Shown piece by piece: positions 1-11,505 of a DNA stretch of 64,000 bases (within the stretch, counting starts at the first letter, position 1; each line of letters opens with the position of its first letter). The stretch is from an uncultured Ferrovum sp. (GTDB taxonomy: Bacteria; Pseudomonadota; Gammaproteobacteria; Burkholderiales; Ferrovaceae), in contig CAITLJ010000030.1 of the NCBI GenBank assembly GCA_903893215.1, positions 1 through 64,000 on the forward strand. Direction: 5' to 3'. Under the pieces are notes generated by a model. That model had not been told where the DNA came from and ran no database searches. It was given only the letters and a program-made list of their open reading frames with translations. The position numbers and the translations under genes are program-made.

Positions 1-276
1 ATTCAGCGTTGCGGTGATGCCATTGCCAAGACTGGCGCCCATGTAAAGGCGCAGATTGTCGAGGTTGAAGTTGGCGGATCGGGAACTGCCATCCGGCGCG
101 CCGCCGCTCTGCGAGGTCAGGCTGCTGCGCATGCCCAGCCCCAGACTGATCGACTCGCCATCACCGAAGGGCAGGGTCACGCCGGCCTGGGCGGTCAGGC
201 TGAACAGCGCCAGCGAACCCAGCAACATTCGGCGGGCAGTTGGCAAACGGGTAGTGCGCAGGTCGGGAAATTTCAT
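1..276 (-). CDS. fmdC: FmdC-like outer-membrane porin, N-terminal part (cut by window edge)
   Basis: Only the first 92 codons are visible; the gene continues past the left edge. The start ATG is preceded by a GGAG ribosome site. Residues 1-31 form a signal peptide (basic MKFPDLRTTRLPTARR, then a hydrophobic stretch ending TAQA). The mature part begins VTLPFGDGESISLGLGM and continues with alternating polar/hydrophobic residues and NFNLDNLRLYMG, which is typical of a porin beta-barrel. The position beside a urea/amide ABC transporter, formamidase and FmdB matches the fmd locus of Methylophilus, where FmdC is the amide/urea-inducible porin. The likely role is therefore passage of short-chain amides or urea across the outer membrane. 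The barrel fold is inferred from a short fragment. It has its own operator-bearing leader, although it lies downstream of the two-component genes on the same strand. Confidence 0.65.
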   Translation of the reverse strand, partial: MKFPDLRTTRLPTARRMLLGSLALFSLTAQAGVTLPFGDGESISLGLGMRSSLTSQSGGAPDGSSRSANFNLDNLRLYMGASLGNGITATLN

Positions 277-304
277 GGACAGGCTCCGGATGGTTGGGCA
301 ACAG

Positions 305-339
305 ATGAAGGTGCGGTGACGCTTGAAAAGCACCTTCAT
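305..339 (-). promoter_or_regulatory. Hairpin in the 5' leader of the porin gene
   Basis: A perfect 10-bp inverted repeat (ATGAAGGTGC / GCACCTTCAT) surrounds a 15-nt loop, 29 nt upstream of the porin ATG. It would form a stem-loop in the leader transcript. It has no U-tract, so it is not an ordinary terminator. A role in mRNA stability or translation control is inference. Confidence 0.45.
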
Positions 340-353
340 GTTGCGGAGCCGCA
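336..353 (+). promoter_or_regulatory. Shared TGCGG-NN-CCGCA motif upstream of the porin
   Basis: TCATGTTGCGGAGCCGCA contains inverted arms TGCGG/CCGCA with a 2-nt spacer. The same 18-mer with one mismatch occurs upstream of the transporter operon at 4741-4758. It lies between the large palindrome and the porin start. It could be a regulator-binding site; the LuxR-type response regulator of the locus is the obvious candidate, by inference only. Confidence 0.5.
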
Positions 354-361
354 AGAGCCTG

Positions 362-383
362 CGGAATACGTCAATTGACGTAC
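362..383 (-). promoter_or_regulatory. Palindromic operator upstream of the porin gene
   Basis: Contains the perfect 16-bp palindrome TACGTCAATTGACGTA (367-382), extended by an identical asymmetric flank to 22 bp. The same 22 bp is found at 4690-4711. Read in the direction of each downstream gene (porin or transporter), the two copies are in the same orientation. It lies about 85 nt upstream of the porin ATG, just past the response-regulator stop codon. An exact repeat of this length at two promoters of one pathway strongly suggests a dedicated operator. Confidence 0.7.
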
Positions 384-404
384 GTCATGACCTGTCTTTG
401 ATGT

Positions 405-1065
405 TCACCCGGACTTGCGCGCACCAGCGCGCTGGCTGGCCCACAGCGACGCGGCAGCCGAGCGGGTTTCGACACCCAGCTTCAGGTAAATATGCTCCAG
501 ATGTTTGGAGATGGTGCGCGGACTGGTGCTAAGGATTTGCCCGATGTCACGGTTGGTCTTGCCACAGGCCAGCCAGTCGAGAACTTCCTCCTCGCGCTGG
601 GTCAATTCACCCAGGCGCGCATTTCTGGGCACGCCCGAAATCGGGGTGAACAGGTCGCGTCCCCTGCGCGCCTCGTGCAGCACATGACTGTTGCGCAGAT
701 GGGTGGCCACCCGCGCGAGCACCTCATCGACCACGATCGGTTTGGTGACGTAATCCACCCCCCCCGCCTCGAATCCCAGCACGACGCTGCGTGTCTCGGT
801 CAGCCCCGTCATGAAAATCACCGGCAACTCGTTCCAGGCGGGATTTGCCTTGATGCGCCGGCAGGTTTCGAAGCCATCCAGTCCGGGCATCATTGCATCC
901 AGCAGGATAATGTCCGGCACGAGCCGATTCAGGCAGTCCAGCGCCGACAGTCCGTCGTTGGCGACCAGCACCATGTAGTGCGCCTCATCAAGGGCATCGC
1001 AGAGCAAAGCCAGATTTTCCGGCACATCATCAACAATCAGTACCACCTCGGCCTGCGCACGCACT

Positions 1066-1076
<11 letters not shown>
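405..1076 (-). CDS. LuxR/NarL-family response regulator of the amide/urea locus
   Basis: A 223-residue two-component response regulator. Residues 10-125 are a receiver domain with the acidic pair D16/D17, the likely phospho-acceptor D60 in PDIILLDAMMPG, and the conserved lysine in VDYVTKP. Residues 155-215 are a LuxR-type helix-turn-helix (LTQREEEVLDWLACGKTN, then TISKHLEHIYLKLGV). The ATG has a strong GGAGGGG site and overlaps the end of the upstream kinase gene by 11 nt, so the two are translationally coupled. The kinase is the likely partner. Its probable targets are the porin and ABC transporter promoters, which share a palindromic sequence. The family call is secure; the targets are inferred. 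Confidence 0.9.
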
Positions 1077-4473
<3,397 letters not shown>

Positions 4474-4623
4474 GATGCGCTGGTCTGCGCTAGCTGAAAA
4501 CACGGACACGGCTCCGGTAGAAAAGGATGGCAGGCGGTAACACGCAAGAACCATTCCATCGATTTACGGGCAGGCGGCGAGCACGACGGACCACACGGCG
4601 CGCACCTCGACAACGAGGTAATT

Positions 4624-4660
4624 CGGCACTGCGGCACTGCGGCACTGCGGCACTGCGGCA
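4624..4660 (+). repeat. Tandem 8-bp repeat in the kinase/transporter intergenic region
   Basis: Four perfect copies of CGGCACTG followed by a partial fifth (CGGCA). Each junction creates CTGCGG, so the array presents TGCGG four times at exact 8-bp spacing. TGCGG is also the arm of the shared motif at 4741-4758. It lies between the kinase start and the palindromic operator. The 345-bp divergent gap 4474-4818 holds this array, the palindrome and the shared motif, and no credible gene. Confidence 0.8.
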
Positions 4661-4689
4661 AAGCATGCCTAACCCTGCCGCCTTCGTCG

Positions 4690-4711
4690 GTACGTCAATT
4701 GACGTATTCCG
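4690..4711 (+). promoter_or_regulatory. Palindromic operator upstream of the ABC-transporter operon
   Basis: Carries TACGTCAATTGACGTA (4691-4706) plus the same flank as the porin site, identical over 22 bp in transcription orientation. It lies about 107 nt upstream of the binding-protein ATG and in the divergent gap with the sensor-kinase gene, so it could serve both promoters. See the copy at 362-383. Confidence 0.7.
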
Positions 4712-4740
4712 GGGGGACGCATCCGCGCTTAGCGTGTGAC

Positions 4741-4758
4741 TCATGTTGCGGTGCCGCA
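4741..4758 (+). promoter_or_regulatory. Shared TGCGG-NN-CCGCA motif upstream of the transporter operon
   Basis: TCATGTTGCGGTGCCGCA matches 17 of 18 positions of the sequence at 336-353. Its centre is about 54 bp downstream of the palindrome centre, against about 27 bp in the porin promoter, and its orientation relative to the gene is reversed. Two motifs recurring together at both promoters support co-regulation. Confidence 0.5.
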
Positions 4759-4818
4759 GTCGGATCCCGGCTGGCATGGCCGCGCATCTGCCACGTTTTT
4801 TCCCAAAGGAGTGTCACC

Positions 4819-6075
4819 ATGCAGTCGAAATCCCCTGACCAAGCCCGCAAGTTCTCGGCTCGCACACTGCTCTGTTCCGCGCTGTCCTTGGTGTTGCTGG
4901 CTTCGGCCCAACCCGGTTTTGCAGACGTGCCACCCACAGCCAAGGTCAACACCACCGGGCTCGCCGTGGCCGACACGGAAGTCACGGTCGGACAGCTCCA
5001 TTCCGCCACCGGCACCATGGCCATCTCGGAAACCGGCTCGATCCAGGCAGAACAACTGGCGATCGACCAGATCAATGCCATGGGCGGCGTGCTGGGCCGA
5101 AAGGTCAAGGTGATCAAGGAAGATGGGGCATCCGATTGGCCGACCTTTGCCGAGAAATCCAAAAAACTGTTGGTCAACGACCACGTGGCGGCGGTGTTCG
5201 GTTGCTGGACCTCCGCCTCGCGCAAGGCCGTGCTGCCGATCTTCGAAAAAGAAAACGGCATGCTGTACTACCCGACCTTCTACGAAGGCCTGGAGCAGTC
5301 AAAGAACGTGGTCTACACCGGCCAGGAGGCCACCCAGCAGATCCTGTGGAGCCTGGACTGGGCAAAGAACGAGAAGAAAGCCAAGAGCTTCTTCCTCATC
5401 GGGTCGGACTATATCTGGCCGCGCACCTCGATGAAGATCGCACGCAAGCACATCGAGAACTTCCAGAAAGGCAAGGTGGTGGGCGAGGAGTACTACCCGC
5501 TCGGCAACACCAACTTCAACTCCCTGATCAACAAAATCAAGATTGCCAAGCCGGATGTGATCTTTGCCGCCGTGGTGGGCGGATCGAACGTGGCCTTCTA
5601 CAAGCAGCTGAAAGCAGCCGGCATCACGGCCGACAAGCAGATGTTGCTGACCCTGTCGGTGACCGAGGACGAGGCCCTGGGCATTGGCGGCGAAAACCTG
5701 GCCGGTTTTTACTCCTCAATGAAGTACTTCGAGTCGCTGACCAACGACAACAACAAGAAGTTCGTCGCCGCCTTCAAGGCGAAATACGGCCCGAAGTCGG
5801 TGATCGGTGACGTCACCCAGGCCGCCTATCTCGGTCCCTGGATCTGGAAGGCCGCCGTCGAGAAAGCCGGCAGCTTTGACGTCGACAAGGTCGCAGCAGC
5901 CACCCCGGGTATCGAAGTCAAGATTGCCCCCGAAGGGTATGTGAAGGTGCACCAAAACCATCACCTTTGGAGCAAGGCACGCATCGGGATGGCGCAGGCC
6001 GATGGCCAATTCAAGGTGGTGGCCGAGTCACCCGAACTGATCGAACCAAACCCGTTCCCCAAGGGCTACCAGTAA
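4819..6075 (+). CDS. fmdD: Periplasmic urea/short-chain amide-binding protein (UrtA/FmdD family)
   Basis: A 418-residue substrate-binding protein of the branched-chain-amino-acid/urea (HAAT) class. Residues 1-35 are a signal peptide ending QPGFA. The mature part shows TVGQLHSATGTMAISETGS, FGCWTSASRKAVLP and NGMLYYPTFYEGLEQS, motifs characteristic of the UrtA/FmdD branch. AAAGGAG lies 7 nt before the chosen ATG; upstream in-frame starts lack a ribosome site and the signal sequence. It opens a seven-gene operon ending with formamidase and FmdB. The presence of formamidase and the absence of urease in view favour amides as important substrates, but UrtA-type proteins often bind urea. Family certain, exact ligand uncertain. 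Confidence 0.93.
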   Translation: MQSKSPDQARKFSARTLLCSALSLVLLASAQPGFADVPPTAKVNTTGLAVADTEVTVGQLHSATGTMAISETGSIQAEQLAIDQINAMGGVLGRKVKVIKEDGASDWPTFAEKSKKLLVNDHVAAVFGCWTSASRKAVLPIFEKENGMLYYPTFYEGLEQSKNVVYTGQEATQQILWSLDWAKNEKKAKSFFLIGSDYIWPRTSMKIARKHIENFQKGKVVGEEYYPLGNTNFNSLINKIKIAKPDVIFAAVVGGSNVAFYKQLKAAGITADKQMLLTLSVTEDEALGIGGENLAGFYSSMKYFESLTNDNNKKFVAAFKAKYGPKSVIGDVTQAAYLGPWIWKAAVEKAGSFDVDKVAAATPGIEVKIAPEGYVKVHQNHHLWSKARIGMAQADGQFKVVAESPELIEPNPFPKGYQ

Positions 6076-6189
6076 AGCGTTGCTGCCGGCCCGACAACGG
6101 GCCGGTTCCCTGCGCACCCTCGGCACACGGATCGCTGCCGATCGTCGGTGCGGAATTTCGCTCAAACCGTCTTACGAGGCTCCCCGTCA

Positions 6190-7104
6190 ATGTCCCCTTC
6201 AGAATTGTTCAACATCGTCATCATGCAGGGCTTTGCCGGCTTCAGCCTGTTTTCCGTGCTGCTGCTGATGGGGCTTGGCCTGGCCATCATCTTCGGCCAG
6301 ATGGGCGTGATCAACATGGCACACGGCGAGTTCATGACGATCGGTGCCTACACCATTTATCTGGCCTCCCATCTGTCGGAAACCTTTGCGCCCGGCCTGA
6401 TGCCTTATTACTTTCCGCCAGCCATCCTGCTGGCGTTCATCGCCGCATTCGCAGTGGGCTGGTTGGCCGAATGGCTGCTGATCCGCCACCTGTACAAGCG
6501 TCCGCTGGACACCCTGCTCGCCACCTGGGGACTCAGTCTTGGCATGCAGCAGGTGTTTCGCTCCACCTTTGGCCCGAAGGAAGTCAGCCCCACTCTGCCT
6601 GACTGGCTGCTTGGCTCGTGGTCGCCGATGGCCGGCCTGGACATTCCGATCAACGGACTGTTCGTGATGGCCCTCACGCTGGTGGTCTGCGCCGTGGTGT
6701 TTCTGGCCATGTTCCGTTCCCGCTGGGGTCTGCGCGTGCGCGCCACGGTGGCCAACCGCGCCATGGCCAACGCCACCGGGATCGATACCCGACGCACCGA
6801 CCGCATCACCTACGCGATCGGGTGCGGGATTGCCGGGATGGCTGGGGCAGCGTTCACCACCATTGGCTCCACGGGACCGACCAGTGGGTCGCTCTACATC
6901 GTGGATGCCTTTCTGGTGGTGACTTTCGGTGGTGCTGCCAGCCTGCTGGGCACGATTGCTTCGGCCTTCAGCATCTCGCAGGTGCAGTCGATTGCCGAGT
7001 TCTTCCTGACCGGGTCGATGGCCAAGGTGCTGACCCTGTCGTTGATCCTGCTGATCCTGATGATGCGTCCACAAGGTCTGTTCGCAAGCAAGGTGCGGCG
7101 ATGA
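6190..7104 (+). CDS. urtB: ABC transporter permease, UrtB/FmdE type
   Basis: A 304-residue inner-membrane permease of the LivH class with about eight hydrophobic segments. It includes GLGLAIIFGQMGVINMAHGEFMT-like sequence near residues 27-50 and VTFGGAASLLGTIAS near the C-terminus, both hallmarks of HAAT permeases. The ATG at MSPSEL is chosen because GAGG lies 10 nt upstream; a longer in-frame start 14 codons earlier has no such support. Its stop overlaps the next permease gene in ATGA, so the two should be translated together and form the membrane channel with it. Confidence 0.92.
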   Translation: MSPSELFNIVIMQGFAGFSLFSVLLLMGLGLAIIFGQMGVINMAHGEFMTIGAYTIYLASHLSETFAPGLMPYYFPPAILLAFIAAFAVGWLAEWLLIRHLYKRPLDTLLATWGLSLGMQQVFRSTFGPKEVSPTLPDWLLGSWSPMAGLDIPINGLFVMALTLVVCAVVFLAMFRSRWGLRVRATVANRAMANATGIDTRRTDRITYAIGCGIAGMAGAAFTTIGSTGPTSGSLYIVDAFLVVTFGGAASLLGTIASAFSISQVQSIAEFFLTGSMAKVLTLSLILLILMMRPQGLFASKVRR

Positions 7105-8279
7105 ACGCGCCGGTCTCCCCAACCCACCCCCTTGGCGCAGGTACCCCCATGAACAAGATTTTCGAGCAATTCGGCACCCATCGTCACGCTGCCCTGATCC
7201 TGCTGATGCTGCTGCTTGCGGTGGTGTTGCCGCTCGGGCTCGACATCTTCCGGCTCAACCTGATCGGCAAATATCTGTCGTATTCCTTCGTGGCTGTCGG
7301 CCTTGTGATGCTGTGGGGGTATGGCGGCATCCTAAGCCTGGGACAGGGCGTCTACTTCGGGCTGGGGGGCTATTGCATGGCCATGTTCCTCAAGCTGGAA
7401 GCCTCGGATCCGGTCAGCACGAAAATCCAGACCACGCCCGGCATTCCCGACTTCATGGACTGGAACCAGATCACCGCTCTGCCACTGCTCTGGCAACCCT
7501 TCCGTCATCTGCCGCTGGCCCTGCTCGCCGTGGTGCTGGTGCCCGGACTGCTGGCCTTCGTACTGGGCGTGGCCATGTTCAAGCGACGTGTCAGTGGAGT
7601 GTATTTCGCCATCATGACGCAGGCAGTGGCGCTGATCCTGTCGGTGCTGATCATCGGGCAGCAGGGTTATACCGGCGGCGTGAACGGCATCACCGACCTG
7701 AAAACACTGTTGGGCTGGGACATCCGCACTGACCGTGCCCATTACATCCTGTACTTCGTCAACGTGGCGCTGCTGGGACTGGTGATCCTGGGCTGTCAGT
7801 GGATACAGCAGAGCAAGCTCGGCACGCTGCTGCTGGCCATGCGCGATAAAGAGGACCGGGTGCGTTTCTCCGGATACGACGTGGCCTCCTTCCGCACCTT
7901 CGTGTTCTGCCTGGCAGCGGCACTCGCCGCCATCGGCGGTGCCATGTTCACCCTGCAGGTGGGGTTCATGTCGCCCAGTTTCGTGGGCATCGTGCCCTCG
8001 ATCGAACTGGTGATCTTCACCGCGATCGGCGGCCGCATGTCACTGATCGGCGCGGTTTACGGGACGTTGCTGGTCAATCTGGGCAAGACCTATTTTTCGG
8101 AAAGCTTTCCGGACCTTTGGCTGTTCCTGATGGCCGCTCTCTTCATCGGTGTGGTGATGGCCTTTCCTGATGGTCTTGCCGGCATCTACAGCGCGCGGAT
8201 CCGACCCTGGCTACTGAATCGCCGGGGCATACAGGCCGCCAGCAGTGTTACGCAAGCCGGCAACCCGGCACGCCCCTGA
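7101..8279 (+). CDS. urtC: ABC transporter permease, UrtC/FmdF type
   Basis: A 392-residue LivM-class permease. Visible marks are FVAVGLVMLWGYGGILSLGQ, typical of the family, and GLGGYCMAMFLKLE. Later come QQGYTGGVNGITDLKTLLGW and RVRFSGYDVASFRTFVF. The start at MNAPVSP overlaps the urtB stop by 4 nt. An internal ATG 16 codons later (MNKIFEQF) is also possible. It would pair with the preceding permease as a heterodimeric channel energised by the two ATPases downstream. Confidence 0.92.
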   Translation: MNAPVSPTHPLGAGTPMNKIFEQFGTHRHAALILLMLLLAVVLPLGLDIFRLNLIGKYLSYSFVAVGLVMLWGYGGILSLGQGVYFGLGGYCMAMFLKLEASDPVSTKIQTTPGIPDFMDWNQITALPLLWQPFRHLPLALLAVVLVPGLLAFVLGVAMFKRRVSGVYFAIMTQAVALILSVLIIGQQGYTGGVNGITDLKTLLGWDIRTDRAHYILYFVNVALLGLVILGCQWIQQSKLGTLLLAMRDKEDRVRFSGYDVASFRTFVFCLAAALAAIGGAMFTLQVGFMSPSFVGIVPSIELVIFTAIGGRMSLIGAVYGTLLVNLGKTYFSESFPDLWLFLMAALFIGVVMAFPDGLAGIYSARIRPWLLNRRGIQAASSVTQAGNPARP

Positions 8280-8317
8280 GCACGCCCTCCACGTTCCGAT
8301 CCTTCCGAGGTGCATAG

Positions 8318-9061
8318 ATGAGCAACACCAATTATCTGCTGGCTGTGGAGGACATCACCGTGTCTTTCGACGGCTTCAAGGCTATCGAGGCGCTCAACCT
8401 GTATGTCGATCAGGGCGAGTTGCGCGTGATCATCGGACCAAATGGCGCGGGCAAGACCACGCTGCTCGACCTGATCTGCGGAAAAACCCGGGCAAGCGCG
8501 GGCAGCATCAAATTCAAAAATCAGGAGATGACCCGGATGGCCGAGCACGAGATCGTGCGGGCCGGTATCGGTCGCAAATTCCAGACGCCATCGATCTACG
8601 AAAACCTGAGTGTCTTCAAAAATCTGGAAGTGTCTTTCCCGCGCGGCCGCAGCGTGTTTGGTGCCCTCGCCTTCAAGTGCACCGAAGACGTCCGCGCGCG
8701 CGCGCAGGCCGTGGCCGAAGAGATTGGTCTGGCCGCCGCGCTCGAGCTGGAAGCCGGCCTGCTGAGCCACGGCCAGAAGCAGTGGCTCGAGATCGGCATG
8801 TTGCTGATGCAGGACCCGGAGTTGCTGATGCTGGATGAACCGATCGCCGGCATGAGTGCGCGCGAGCGGGAGCTTACGGCGGAGTTGCTCGATCGCATCT
8901 GCCGCAACCGCGCCATGATCGTGATCGAACATGACATGGAGTTCGTGGCGCGAATTGCCCACAAGGTCACGGTGATGCACCAGGGAAAGATCCTGGCTGA
9001 GGGCGCGATGGAGGCCGTCAAGAACGACCCCCGCGTGATCGACGTATATCTCGGACATTGA
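8318..9061 (+). CDS. urtD: ABC transporter ATP-binding protein, UrtD type
   Basis: A 247-residue ATPase of the LivG class. Walker A is GPNGAGKTT (41-49). The signature is LLSHGQKQWLEIG and Walker B LLMLDEPIAGM. IGRKFQTPSIYENLSVF is typical of UrtD. A GAGG ribosome site precedes the ATG. It lies 38 nt after urtC in the same operon and powers the amide/urea importer together with the next ATPase. Confidence 0.95.
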   Translation: MSNTNYLLAVEDITVSFDGFKAIEALNLYVDQGELRVIIGPNGAGKTTLLDLICGKTRASAGSIKFKNQEMTRMAEHEIVRAGIGRKFQTPSIYENLSVFKNLEVSFPRGRSVFGALAFKCTEDVRARAQAVAEEIGLAAALELEAGLLSHGQKQWLEIGMLLMQDPELLMLDEPIAGMSARERELTAELLDRICRNRAMIVIEHDMEFVARIAHKVTVMHQGKILAEGAMEAVKNDPRVIDVYLGH

Positions 9062-9086
9062 CGCGCTTCGCGCAGAGGAGAGGCAC

Positions 9087-9776
9087 ATGCTTCAAGTCGA
9101 TAACCTGGTGGTGAGCTATGGGCAGAGCGAGGCACTCCATGGCATTTCGTTTTCCGCGGCCCCCAAGGAAACCCTGGCGATCATGGGACGCAACGGCATG
9201 GGCAAGACCACGCTGTTCAAGTCGCTGATCGGCATGCTGCCCACGCGCAGCGGCACGATCAGCATCGGCGCCGACGAGATCTCGCGCGACGAGAGCTTCC
9301 GGCGGGTCGCCAAGGGGCTGGCCTACGTACCGCAGGGGCGCATGATCTTTTCCAGCCTGACCGTGGAAGAAAACATCCTGACCGGACTCGAGACCGTCAG
9401 CAGCAAGCGCGTCCCCGAGGAAATCTACGCGCTGTTTCCGGTGTTGTTCTCGATGCGCCGACGCAAGGGCGGCAACCTGTCCGGCGGCCAGCAGCAGCAG
9501 CTTGCGATTGCGCGCGCGCTGGTCTCCAACCCCAAGGTGCTGCTGCTCGACGAACCCACTGAGGGCATCCAGCCCTCGATCATCAAGGACATCGCGCGCA
9601 CGCTGAACGAGATCCGCAAGATGCGCGACATCACGATCATCGTCTCGGAGCAGGTGCTCAGCTTTGCGTTGGACGTGGCCGACCGCCTGCTGGTGATCGA
9701 GGGCGGCCGCCTCGTCCACGAAAGCCTGCGCTCCAACACGGACACCGCACGCATCAAGGAATTCCTGTCGGTGTAA
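9087..9776 (+). CDS. urtE: ABC transporter ATP-binding protein, UrtE type
   Basis: A 229-residue ATPase of the LivF class. Walker A is GRNGMGKTT, signature LSGGQQQQLAIARAL, Walker B VLLLDEPTEGIQPS. GGAGAGG lies just before the ATG. It forms the second nucleotide-binding subunit of the importer. A 95-bp gap containing a C-rich run separates it from the formamidase gene, with no terminator visible, so co-transcription is likely. Confidence 0.95.
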   Translation: MLQVDNLVVSYGQSEALHGISFSAAPKETLAIMGRNGMGKTTLFKSLIGMLPTRSGTISIGADEISRDESFRRVAKGLAYVPQGRMIFSSLTVEENILTGLETVSSKRVPEEIYALFPVLFSMRRRKGGNLSGGQQQQLAIARALVSNPKVLLLDEPTEGIQPSIIKDIARTLNEIRKMRDITIIVSEQVLSFALDVADRLLVIEGGRLVHESLRSNTDTARIKEFLSV

Positions 9777-9871
9777 CGCGTGCCGGGCCGGCGCCGCAGG
9801 GCAGCCGGGCCGAAACACGCGGTGCACACCGGATTGTCGCAACCTCCCCCCCCCCACCAAGGACGCATGCC

Positions 9872-11104
9872 ATGACTGACACGTTGATCAAAGTCGACCT
9901 GAAGCAATCCCCCTATGAGAACGACATGGTGCACAACCGCTGGCACCCGGACATCCCGATGGTGGCCTGGGTCAAGCCCGGGGACGACTTCCGGATTGAA
10001 ACCTACGACTGGACTGGCGGATACATCAAGAACGACAACTCGGCAGATGACGTGCGCGATGTCGACCTGTCGACCGTGCACTTCCTGTCCGGGCCGATCG
10101 GCGTGGAAGGCTGCGAGCCAGGCGACCTGCTGGTGGTGGACCTGCTCGACATCGGGGCCAAGGAAGACAGCCTTTGGGGGTTCAACGGCTTCTTTTCGAA
10201 GCAGAATGGCGGCGGCTTCCTGACCGAGCACTTTCCGCACGCGCAGAAGTCGATCTGGGACTTTCAGGGTATGTTCACCCACTCGCGCCATATTCCCGGA
10301 GTGAAGTATGCCGGTTTGATCCACCCGGGCCTGATTGGCTGCCTGCCCGACCCCAAGCTGCTGGAGTCATGGAATACGCGTGAAATCGGCCTGATTGCCA
10401 GCGAGCCAAACCGGGTACCGCCGCTGGCCAATGCGCCCTTCGCGCCCACCGCACACATGGGCCGGCTGACCGGCGACGCCCGCGACAAGGCCGCCGCCGA
10501 GGGCGCGCGCACCGTGCCGCCGCGCGAACATGGCGGCAATTGCGACATCAAGGACCTCTCGCGCGGCGCACGCGTCTTCTTCCCGGTGTATGTGAAGGGC
10601 GGCGGCCTCTCGATGGGCGACCTGCATTTCAGCCAGGGCGATGGCGAAATCACGTTCTGCGGCGCGATTGAAATGGCGGGCTGGCTGCACATCAAGGTCA
10701 GCGTGATCAAGGATGGCATGGCCAAGTACGGGGTGAAGAACCCGATCTTCAAACCCAGCCCGATCACGCCGAATTACAAGGATTACCTGATTTTCGAGGG
10801 CATCTCGGTCGATGAACAGGGCAAGCAGCTGTATCTGGACGTGCATGTGGCTTATCGGCAAGCCTGTCTGAATGCGATCGAGTACCTGAAAAAATTCGGT
10901 TACTCGGGTGCGCAGGCCTATTCCATCCTTGGCACGGCACCCACCCAGGGCCATATCAGTGGTGTTGTGGACATTCCAAACGCCTGCGCCACACTCTGGC
11001 TGCCCACAGAAATCTTCGACTTCGACATCATGCCGTCAAGTACGGGGCCGATCCGGCATCTGGACGGTGCCATTGACATGCCGATTTCCTACGACAAGAC
11101 CTGA
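9872..11104 (+). CDS. fmdA: Formamidase (acetamidase/formamidase family)
   Basis: A 410-residue amidohydrolase that releases ammonia and formate from formamide; relatives also accept other short amides. The N-terminus (MTDTLIKVDLKQSPYEND), VHFLSGPIGVEGCEPGDLLV and EHGGNCDIKDL match FmdA-type enzymes, as does the length of about 410. The gene directly follows the importer, so imported amide would be hydrolysed in the cytoplasm as a nitrogen source. Its stop codon lies within the ribosome-binding region of fmdB. Confidence 0.95.
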   Translation: MTDTLIKVDLKQSPYENDMVHNRWHPDIPMVAWVKPGDDFRIETYDWTGGYIKNDNSADDVRDVDLSTVHFLSGPIGVEGCEPGDLLVVDLLDIGAKEDSLWGFNGFFSKQNGGGFLTEHFPHAQKSIWDFQGMFTHSRHIPGVKYAGLIHPGLIGCLPDPKLLESWNTREIGLIASEPNRVPPLANAPFAPTAHMGRLTGDARDKAAAEGARTVPPREHGGNCDIKDLSRGARVFFPVYVKGGGLSMGDLHFSQGDGEITFCGAIEMAGWLHIKVSVIKDGMAKYGVKNPIFKPSPITPNYKDYLIFEGISVDEQGKQLYLDVHVAYRQACLNAIEYLKKFGYSGAQAYSILGTAPTQGHISGVVDIPNACATLWLPTEIFDFDIMPSSTGPIRHLDGAIDMPISYDKT

Positions 11105-11117
11105 GGAGGACGTCACC

Positions 11118-11450
11118 GTGCCGATCTACGACTACCACTGCGCCCATTGCGGACCGTTCTCTGCCTTGCGCGCCATTGCCCGACGTGATGAACCTGGCAC
11201 CTGCCCGGCGTGCGGTACCGACGCCGGACGCGTACTGGTGGCTACGCCGGCGTTGCCCCTGCTGGCGGACGAGGTGCGCACCGCACACGCCACCAACGAG
11301 CGCAGCCGGCATGAACCGCGCGCATCACGCGGTCATCGGCACGGCCCGGGCTGCGGTTGCTCCGGCAAGGTGGCCGCCGCCCCTGCGGGGACCACGGCAC
11401 CGGCTCTCAAGGGATTCGCCAGCAAACGCCCCTGGATGATCAGTCACTGA
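11118..11450 (+). CDS. fmdB: FmdB-family zinc-ribbon protein
   Basis: A 110-residue protein starting at GTG with a strong GAGGAGG site overlapping the fmdA stop codon. The N-terminus PIYDYHCAHCG with a second pair CPACG forms a four-cysteine zinc ribbon (pfam FmdB family). The C-terminal half is low-complexity, His/Gly/Cys-rich (HRHGPGCGCSG) then Ala-rich. FmdB was proposed as a regulator of formamidase in Methylophilus, but its biochemical role is not settled. It is the last gene of the transporter-formamidase operon. Confidence 0.9.
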   Translation: MPIYDYHCAHCGPFSALRAIARRDEPGTCPACGTDAGRVLVATPALPLLADEVRTAHATNERSRHEPRASRGHRHGPGCGCSGKVAAAPAGTTAPALKGFASKRPWMISH

Positions 11451-11455
11451 GCGGG

Positions 11456-11495
11456 TTGGCCTGAACCGCAGCAAGCACAAAACGGTTCAGGCCAA
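11456..11495. terminator. Probable terminator hairpin after fmdB
   Basis: A perfect 13-bp stem (TTGGCCTGAACCG / CGGTTCAGGCCAA) with a 14-nt loop sits between the converging fmdB and heptose-adenylyltransferase genes. There is no strong U-tract on either side, so termination efficiency is uncertain, but the position suits a bidirectional terminator. Confidence 0.65.
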
Positions 11496-11505
11496 AGGTT
11501 AACCA

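Noticed and set aside
6618-7100. N-terminal extension of the second permease gene
   Set aside because: The in-frame upstream sequence overlaps the first permease almost entirely and reads as shadow sequence; translation from 7101 gives the family's normal N-terminus.
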